Shown here one piece after another: positions 57,187 to 64,000 of a stretch of DNA of 64,000 bases; the stretch's first letter is position 1, and the number at the start of each line of letters is the position of its first letter. The DNA lies in contig OZ026518.1 of NCBI GenBank assembly GCA_964019695.1, positions 83,757,950-83,821,949 on the forward strand, written 5' to 3'. This DNA is from Loripinus fragilis. Taxonomy: Eukaryota > Mollusca > Bivalvia > Lucinida > Lucinidae. Both the position numbers and the translations under genes were made by a program. The notes under the pieces were generated by a model that was given only the letters and a program-made list of their open reading frames with translations, was not told the DNA's origin and did no database searches.

Positions 57187-58332
57187 ATATGTAAATGATA
57201 AATGATAAAAACCGACACACTGCACTAAATGTTCCTCCTCCATTATTGACCTAATATTCACCTCTAATAAAAACACATTTCTAAGTGGCATATGCGATCC
57301 CTTTCTAGACCAAAACGTTCGATATCATTTTGTGCTAAGCGTTCACAAGACCACGGCCCCTATATCAACCAGATACATTTGTTTACACGTGAACTTCACG
57401 AAACTAATTGCTTAAATATAATGATATTGAAACTTATGCAAAAAACATTATGGATCAAAGTTCAGAAATAGCAAAACACCATAATCCAAACAAAACGATC
57501 ATAATACGCCCATCAGACTCCTCCTGGCTAACATGTGGAATAAAGAAACTAAGTAGTAAGCTCAAATGTTTTAACAACAACAAAGGAGATCTAAAAGGCC
57601 TGCTGACTTCGAAAAATACAAAACATTTACGGAATAAAACCACAGCTGAGAATCCAACAAGCCTAAATTGACAAAGTAGCAGCCAGACTCAAAAATACTG
57701 AAACTGGACCACACGACTGGTGGAAAACACTTACGTAAACATTTCATCAAACCAAATCAAGCGACATCTATTCAGCCACTTTGTAAAGATAACATTGTTA
57801 AGACTGAAGAAGCTGATAGGGCCTCTTTGAAGAATGACTTCTTTGTTGAATAAACTATTCTTGACGAGACCTCCCGATAGCCCTCCTTCTGAAAATAATC
57901 TCAACTCTACCTCTACCACACCACATGAAGTTGACTCTATCTTAAAATCTCTTCAACTAGGCAAAGCTTCAGAGCCAGATGAAATTAAGTAATCTCTAGC
58001 TACATCCCTTTCTCTACCTCTTAGTGACTTCTTCTACTTCTTTCTATGCAGTTGCAAATTACTTTTGATTTAGAAGGAGGTAGTGTTACTCCAAGATAAT
58101 ACCGTTGTCTCTAACTATAGACCTATATCTCGTTTAAGTGATGTAGGCATAGCCTTGGAAAAAGTCGCCCATGAGTATTTATATAACTATATTCGTGATC
58201 ACGAAATTTTGTTGGCTTTACAATTAGTCCTGGATACTCAACAGTAAATCAACTCGTCCACATACAAAACACATTCTGTAAACCTCTCAACGAAGGTAAA
58301 GAAGTCAGAGCAGTATTTTGTGACATGACAGA

Positions 58333-58620
58333 GTGTATCACAGAGGCCTCCTCTTTAATTCCGAGTCTATTTGTGTTTCTGATTCCCTTTTACTATGGTT
58401 CAAAAATTACTTAGCTGACCGCGAACAGAGAGTAGTACTACCTGGAGCAGCCTCTATTTGGGAATTTTTAAAGCAGGTGTGTTTCAATCTTAGGTCCTCG
58501 CCTCTTTCTTATCTATGTAAACGATATAGTAGAAGACGTTCATTCATGCATCAGACTATTTGCAGATGACACAAGTCTCTATATAATAATAGATAATAGT
58601 CAACAGTCAGCAAGTTCATA
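58333..58620 (+). pseudogene. LINE reverse transcriptase core remnant with FADD
   Basis: SDSLLLWFKNYLADREQRVV is followed, across a frameshift, by a degraded PQGS-like block (about 58480-58510) and then IYVNDIVEDV and LFADDTSLYIIIDN, where FADD is the LINE form of the YxDD catalytic motif. Confidence 0.85.
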
Positions 58621-58924
58621 AAATGCAGACCTCGCAAAAATCCTTTTATGAAGCCTTCTAAATGGATAGTATCTTTTAATCCCGCTAAACAAGAATCCAT
58701 GATACTGTAACGATTTCACAACAAACCTCTGCATCCTCCTCTAAATATGGACCAACAGAACACTAACGACGTAACCTCGCACAAACACATAGGGCTTATC
58801 TTTTCTAACAATTGTAATTGGCATGAACACATCAACTTGGTAACTCAACGAAATTCGTAAGATGACGTCTCAGCTTGATAGAAAATCTCTTGAAATAATA
58901 TATACTTCATTCATAATATAAGAG

Positions 58925-59318
58925 TCGATCATGAGTGTGAAGTTAGGATAGAAAAATCCGTCCTGAGGATCACTGATTGACATCACGAGGATTGCCAAGT
59001 GATGACAAACTGTGATCCCGAGGAACTGATGTTTCTATCCTACCCTCACACGAATAATGGGTTATTTTTCTTTCTGGCCACTGTTTTTTACATTTAAGAT
59101 AAGCTCCAGAAGTCCCCAAATACGCTAAAATATAATTTCATATGATGACGTCACTTTAACATAACAATAACGTCACTTAACGACCATATGCGTGACTTCC
59201 AATACAACCAATGTATGTAGACCTTAATTGACAGCCTGTGTAAGATAGCATGGGTAAGATAAGATTTTCTATCCCAGGGTAAAATCTCAGATATCGTTAT
59301 CCGATGTGCAAGATGACC
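58925..59318. repeat. FB-P element, copy 2, inserted in the LINE
   Basis: It splits the LINE between IIYTSFI and LEYSNPLWD, which would be adjacent in a complete RT. It shares GAAGTCCCCAAATACGCTAA, the TGACGTCA palindrome (59145-59152), CTTCCAATACAACCAATGTA and GCATGGGTAAGATAAGATTT with 50505-50890. Confidence 0.8.
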
Positions 59319-60080
59319 CCTTCTTGAATACTCTAATCCTCTCTGGGACAAATGCACTCAGTACGCGGCCACTGAGATAGAAAAAAAACAAAATGAAGCA
59401 GCCAATATTTTAACAGGAGCTACTAAATTAACATCACTCCAGTCTCTCTACAAAGATTATGGCTGAAAAAGTCTTGCTTCAAGAAGAGAAAAATCGAAAC
59501 TTGTACTATTTTACAAAATGCAAAATTGAATGACTCTAGAGTATCTCCTATCTGTTGTACCCCCTACTGTTGGTAGTACAACTAGATACAGATTAAGTAA
59601 CGAGTGATCAGACATTCAAACTATTCCTGCTCAATCATAGCAATACTACATATATCTTTATATAACTCTTTGCTACCACCAGTAACACGAGCCTGTAATT
59701 GAATATCAAAGGGCAAGAAAAATTCATCTTCTATCATAGCTGCTTTCAAACGCTAACTCAATAGTGACATTAAAAAGTCACATAATTACTAGAATAGACC
59801 AAATACACCATACTCGCATACGACTAAATAAAACAACACCTCTTATTAAAACATCATTGATAGTCCTCATTGTGCTGGTAAAGCAATCAAAGATACCCAA
59901 ATATCTTCCTCAACTGTAAACTGTTCTTAAACTTGCGTTGTGATCTTTTTAATATAGTCACAGCATATTGTCAGCTAATATTAAATGTATGACAATGCTT
60001 ATTTGTCAGAAGAGGAAAACAAAACTATTTATCTGCAGTTCGAGAGTTCATCTTAAACACTTCTAAATGCTTCTAATCTC

Positions 60081-62067
60081 AAAACATACTATATCTTCCA
60101 ACACACAGCTGATTTTTCATCCCCTTCGTGGATACTATTAGACAACATTGAAATATATTTTGCCTTGCGCCAACAACCTGAGCAAGCCATACTATCCGAT
60201 TTCAATAAGTATTTAGTTAGTACTATGAGATGCATATGGAAGCACGCTATCTGGGTTTGTTCCCGCTTAGGACGTGGTCAGATATAGAAACGGAAGTTCC
60301 ATCCCCTTGCCGGGAGCCATGCACAGAGTTTATAGTTTAACAAATAAATTATACCCTAAAATTCTTTATTATTCTCTACCCCCCCCCCCTCCCCTCTCTA
60401 AAAACAAAAAACAAGTAAACACGGATAAGTAATAAGTTCCACATTGGGTGCAACAATGTCTATCATTATTGGGCGTTTTCCAAATCTTGATGTCCAAGAT
60501 AGTTCCCATTGAAAGTCTTTAATGATGATAAAGGTCAAATAAAAGATCAAACGAAGTCAGAAAGATTTACTTGAAGAGCATGCAAATTTAGTTTTACGGT
60601 GCAATACACATGTTTTAGCATGTTCATTAAACTGCCCATTGTGGGTTTATCTCTTTTTGTTGTCAAGTCTGTCAATTGTAAACAAATTATCTGTGACAAA
60701 GTTTAACAGTTTAAATGGGCATCATTTAAGAAATAACAAGATGATAAATAATATTCATTTTCACAATAAATTATTTTCAATTTAAAATATTGGTCATATT
60801 TTACCCTAGTTTAAATATTAACATCAAGTGAATATACAGCACCTTTCGATCCCAGCAATACCAGGGGTTAATAATAGAAACATCTCACATGAAATGGGTT
60901 ATCAGGTAGGCAAGCGACCAGCGAATGTGTCTGATTAGACTGAGCTTCCGCAAGTCTCACACAAGTCTTCTAAATACTTGTATTCATTTAAGTAACTTCC
61001 TAAAAAGATACGTTTTCTCAAACATGCATTTGAATATAAAGCTTAAAGCTGCTTTCAGTTTTAATTAAGAAAATGTTGCGTTTTTCTTTTCTTGATTCTT
61101 CGCCAACATTAGTTATAACGCTCGTTGAATCTATTCTATCTTTCAACGGTACCCAAGATTGATGATTTTGTGAGATACGGGGAAGAGTTTCTTGGGCTTG
61201 AATAAGGACTCTCTTCTTCAAGTTCGATCTTTTTTGGGACCGACATTTTACGTGCCGCGGCTCATGTTATTTGTTTGATCAAACAAATATTAAAAACAGA
61301 TAGCACTTGAAATCAAATTATTATAATGTTGAATATGTATGAAAAGAAACTAACATGGAAAGAAACGTGAACAATGCTGTGTCCATTTCAAGCTCACGCG
61401 TGAAGATCAAAGTGCACAGAATCAATCAGGCCAGTGCACAACAAAAACCGAATTACCACCCATCCATACGGGGCAATCCGAATCTACATAGCCGCTTAAT
61501 GGAAACATACAGTTTTCAGAGGGCCCCTACGAAGAACTCAGCCTGCTCATTTGAGCAGGCTTCTTCGCATTTCCCCGGGGTCCTTGCTGTTTACAGGCTA
61601 TCATTTGCGTATTCGCTGTCTCGGGTGCATCTTATCCTACTATAACGCGAGACCCTGCCACTAGCAGCCATTAACCATTAAGTTATTGTTATTTTATGGA
61701 CGTGTGTGTATTGAGTTTAGAAGTTAGTTTGTATACGAAGCTAGTTTTGATGTGACATTTGCGGTAAATAAAAGAAATAAATGTCGAAAAACTGCAAATG
61801 GAATCAACATGTGACAACAAATTACTTGAATTGAGGCAGGTGATCCGTTGGCCAAGTGAGTGGACGAGATCAACTCGTTATCTCCATTGTGCTGGCACTT
61901 ACAGATGTCAGTGGCGTTTCCCTTAAGTTTGGGGTTTGCAATGAATAAGAACGTCAACTCAACTCAATGACAATATATTTAAAACTTGTTGGCAATATGC
62001 CTCTCACTGTCAGTTTGCCCCCCATGTTTCAGTTACAGGATATAAGAACCCATCATGATATTATTTG
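60081..62067. other. mostly unassigned; hairpin at 61521-61582
   Basis: GCCTGCTCATTTGAGCAGGC (61541-61560) extends outwards with GAAGAA/TTCTTC and GGGGCC-like arms. 60373-60395 is a C-rich run. Frames at 61355-61645 (+) and 61724-61957 (-) have no domain I recognise. No gene is called. Confidence 0.45.
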
Positions 62068-62290
62068 ACTTTTCGCTTACTGTAAAGGCGGCGCCTCATG
62101 AATGCGTAATTAGGACTGGTCAACCTTAGACATAGGTAAAAAGCCGAAAATGAGGCGTGATTTTATTCAAAAGTAACTGTATCATCTTGCGCCATTACCG
62201 CAGTGTAGACACAAAGCACATTATTTAGTCCTTAAAACGCCAGCAAAATAACTGAATCTGAAAATGTCTATTTAACATAAGCATAGAGGC

Positions 62291-62355
62291 AAACATTGTG
62301 GACCCAGATCAGACTGCTCCTGTAGGAGCAGTCTGATTTGGGTCCACACGGTTTG
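62291..62355. repeat. HP hairpin inside MITE-F copy 2
   Basis: GTGGACCCAGATCAGACTGC with TCCTG is mirrored by CAGGAGCAG-type sequence to TCTGATTTGGGTCCAC; AAACATT and ACGGTTTG flank it. The loop is shorter than in copy 1. Confidence 0.8.
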
Positions 62356-62438
62356 TTTATGAGGCTTCAAATATTTTAGTGGGCGACAGAAAAACATACA
62401 TTTTATGATTATGCGCATTAAGGGTTAATAAATGTGAG

Positions 62439-62656
62439 ACTCATTGTGGGAGTCTGTAATTGTTCCCTGTTTTGTTGTACGTGACTTTATGTCCATTCTA
62501 GTATTGCAATCATCTTGATTGGGAAGAGAGAGCTGGTTGCTTTGCTTAATTTGTCTTCCTGGTGTCTCGTGATAGTTGTGCGGCTCTTCCTCGCGATGCC
62601 ATGGGGTTGTCTGCGGTTTGTGATTGTGGTATTTTCTGATCATACTCACTTACTAT
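62439..62656 (+). mobile_element. PLE-R2 tail inserted in MITE-F
   Basis: ATTGTGGGAGTCTGTAATTG to TTCTGATCATACTCACTTAC. MITE-F copy 1 runs straight across this site (AATGTGAG then CAGTGTG), giving the empty site. Confidence 0.88.
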
Positions 62657-62840
62657 TCAGTGTGAATACGGCTAGTTTTTTTTTCATGAAATGCACGCAC
62701 GTTTGCGCGGCCCAAACAACTCATTTAGTCTTTACCAAATTAAAAATAGAACCTTTTTTCCCATGTTTAGCAGATGAAATAGCCGAACAACGCCCAGATA
62801 TGTATATTAAAGTTGCCACCTTTACAGTAAGCGAAAAGTT

Positions 62841-64000
62841 TATTAATACTAACTAATTGTCCCAATGATTTCTAATTGTCGAATGGTGCCAACCAGCGAT
62901 AAAAATAATCTACTTTTTTACAAGCACCTCTTGCAAGTAAAGGCTAAATGTGATATGAGAGCAAACCATTTGCCTGACGAGTTCTGTCAAGTTTTTCTGG
63001 GGTAAGCCCCTGTAATACTAATGACTATTTCATAATCTTATATATTTTGTATTCGCACATACCACATTGTTGGAAATCTCATGTCATGGCTCATATACTG
63101 CGTTTGCGAACAGCGCAGGCTCAGATGAGCATATGCCCCTCGCTGACGCGCGTTAAGTGCAAAATTCGCATATGCTGGCCCATTTACACTGATTACTATA
63201 CTGATATCAAATACGAAAAGAAAATTTAACACAGGATTTTAAAAATATCAGGAATGCCCTCTAGCAGGTCCCTCCTTCCATTATGGTGTTTCATTGTTTT
63301 TCAACTACATTGTACCAGTGGTTTAGATATTTAACATATTTAGCACAAGAATATTTTGAGGAAATTTGCAAGCTTTTGTATTGAAGAAACATTTGTAATA
63401 GCTATCCGTATACATCATGTCTGTGATCATGAGCTTAGACCATGGATCGAGGGGCGGTGTAAGCTTGGCCCACCTTGTGCAAAGCCGAAACAGGGTAAAC
63501 CTCTCGGCATGGCCTCCGCATGCATGTAGTTGCAGCCCTTTGAAGATTTGCTATTCGTCATAGAATACTTTTTTTGGACATTTGTGGAAACTGCATCTCT
63601 TTTGCTAAGCGAGAAAAACGAAACACATTTTGATAAATTTTCTTTAAAATTATAATATTTTTCTCTTTTAATCTACAGATAAATCACATATAAAGTAAGT
63701 GTGAGGAAATTTGACAGTTGAAATTCGAAGTAGCTGTTAAAAGCAATGAAAACTCATTAATTATGTTTGTATCATTTACTACATAGATCTCATCCTGTGA
63801 AAACGGGCCATCAGAGCACCATTAGAAACAGGGCAACTCGTCCCCACTCCATCCGACCCACAGATTGTTCCGTGATTTAACATACGGGTCTTATTTTGTA
63901 TTTATGTGTCGGATTGATACTCGAATAATTCAGGCCAAGACTAGCCTGGGACAAATTGCAGGCTGGTCTAGGCCTACAATAAAGGAGGTTTTCCTGTAAA
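62841..64000. other. mostly unassigned; MITE-E right-end fragment at 63055-63096
   Basis: CGCACATACCACATTGTTGG followed by AAATCTCATGTCATGGCTCA is the right terminus of MITE-E without the rest. Beyond it I see no repeat or gene. Confidence 0.55.

Larger units (their letters stand above)
57222..60080 (+). mobile_element. decayed non-LTR (LINE) retrotransposon, interrupted by FB-P
   Basis: Translation in pieces gives CSSSIIDLIFTSNKNTFLSG (about 57225, the end of an APE-type endonuclease), a linker with RPSDSSWLTCGIKK (57510), RT parts LLLWFKNYLADREQRVVLPG (58390-58450), YVNDIVEDVHSCIRLFADDT (about 58515-58575), and after the FB-P insertion LEYSNPLWDKCTQYAATEIE with ANILTGATKLTSLQSLY (59325-59460). 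Near 59830-59940 a CxxGKAIKDTQ-like knuckle remnant follows. Stops and frameshifts throughout rule out activity. The order EN-RT-C-terminal knuckle is that of Jockey/CR1-like LINEs; the exact clade is not resolved. Confidence 0.8.
62068..62840. mobile_element. MITE-F copy 2, with a nested PLE-R2 tail
   Basis: Ends ACTTTTCGCTTACTGTAAAG and CTTTACAGTAAGCGAAAAGT are perfectly inverted over 20 bp. Relative to copy 1 (31277-31842) it has an extra ~218 bp at 62439-62656, which is a PLE-R2 tail. The HP hairpin is at 62291-62355. Confidence 0.9.

Noticed and set aside
61355..61645. 96-codon plus-strand frame as a small gene
   Set aside because: It crosses a hairpin and has no domain, signal peptide or splice support.

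Overview
The window looks like repeat-dense nuclear DNA from a mollusc, most likely a bivalve. The reasons are AT-rich non-coding sequence, no compact gene order, a Penelope-like reverse transcriptase (RT) family and an accessory 'caaagttgggggcat' tail of the kind common in bivalve genomes, tRNA-derived SINEs, many fold-back/MITE families and long TG, ATCT and CT microsatellites. The species cannot be fixed by reading alone. Family names used here (PLE-R1, PLE-R2, FB-A, FB-T, FB-G, FB-D, FB-M, FB-P, MITE-E, MITE-F, HP) are working labels of mine, not database names.

Only one intact host-like gene is visible: 32206-33867 (+), a single long exon for a 553-residue secreted protein with a signal peptide, a coiled-coil stalk and three tandem copies of a beta-rich module I cannot name. 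A 215-bp fold-back element ends about 70 bp upstream of its ATG.

Layout. 1-11.6 kb: fold-back elements, PLE tails, a PIF/Harbinger-like MITE (8736-8929) and a 1-kb element with 28-bp perfect inverted ends (10280-11298). 11.6-15.2 kb: a 3.6-kb satellite of 58-bp units that reverses orientation near 12.69 kb, forming a giant imperfect palindrome; outlying mini-clusters lie at 9.2 and 16.7 kb. 15.2-25.3 kb: degenerate repeats, SINE, microsatellites, FB-A, FB-G and PLE tails. 25.7-31.8 kb: long non-autonomous DNA elements, including one at 27343-29874 whose subterminal regions are arrays of short CG-containing motifs. 32.2-33.9 kb: the secreted-protein gene. 34.5-40.5 kb: a LINE 3' fragment, fold-backs and a degenerate minisatellite. 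40.5-43.7 kb: a three-layer nest (FB-T broken by a Penelope-like element, then by MITE-E) that gives exact insertion boundaries. 44-49.5 kb: a SINE with a perfect 10-bp target duplication, an antisense PLE fragment, FB-G and a second CG-motif-array element (47772-49467). 50.5-57.2 kb: FB-P, PLE-R2 tails and a second Penelope-like element that keeps its YLDD motif. 57.2-60.1 kb: a decayed non-LTR LINE interrupted by FB-P. 60-64 kb: mostly featureless, plus MITE-F carrying a nested PLE-R2 tail.

Functionally this is an accumulation zone for selfish DNA. The two Penelope-like lineages appear to be the source of the many short tail-only copies, since both RT-bearing copies run directly into the R1 or R2 tail that is scattered elsewhere. 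No viral genome, CRISPR array, functional tRNA/rRNA gene or operon was seen.
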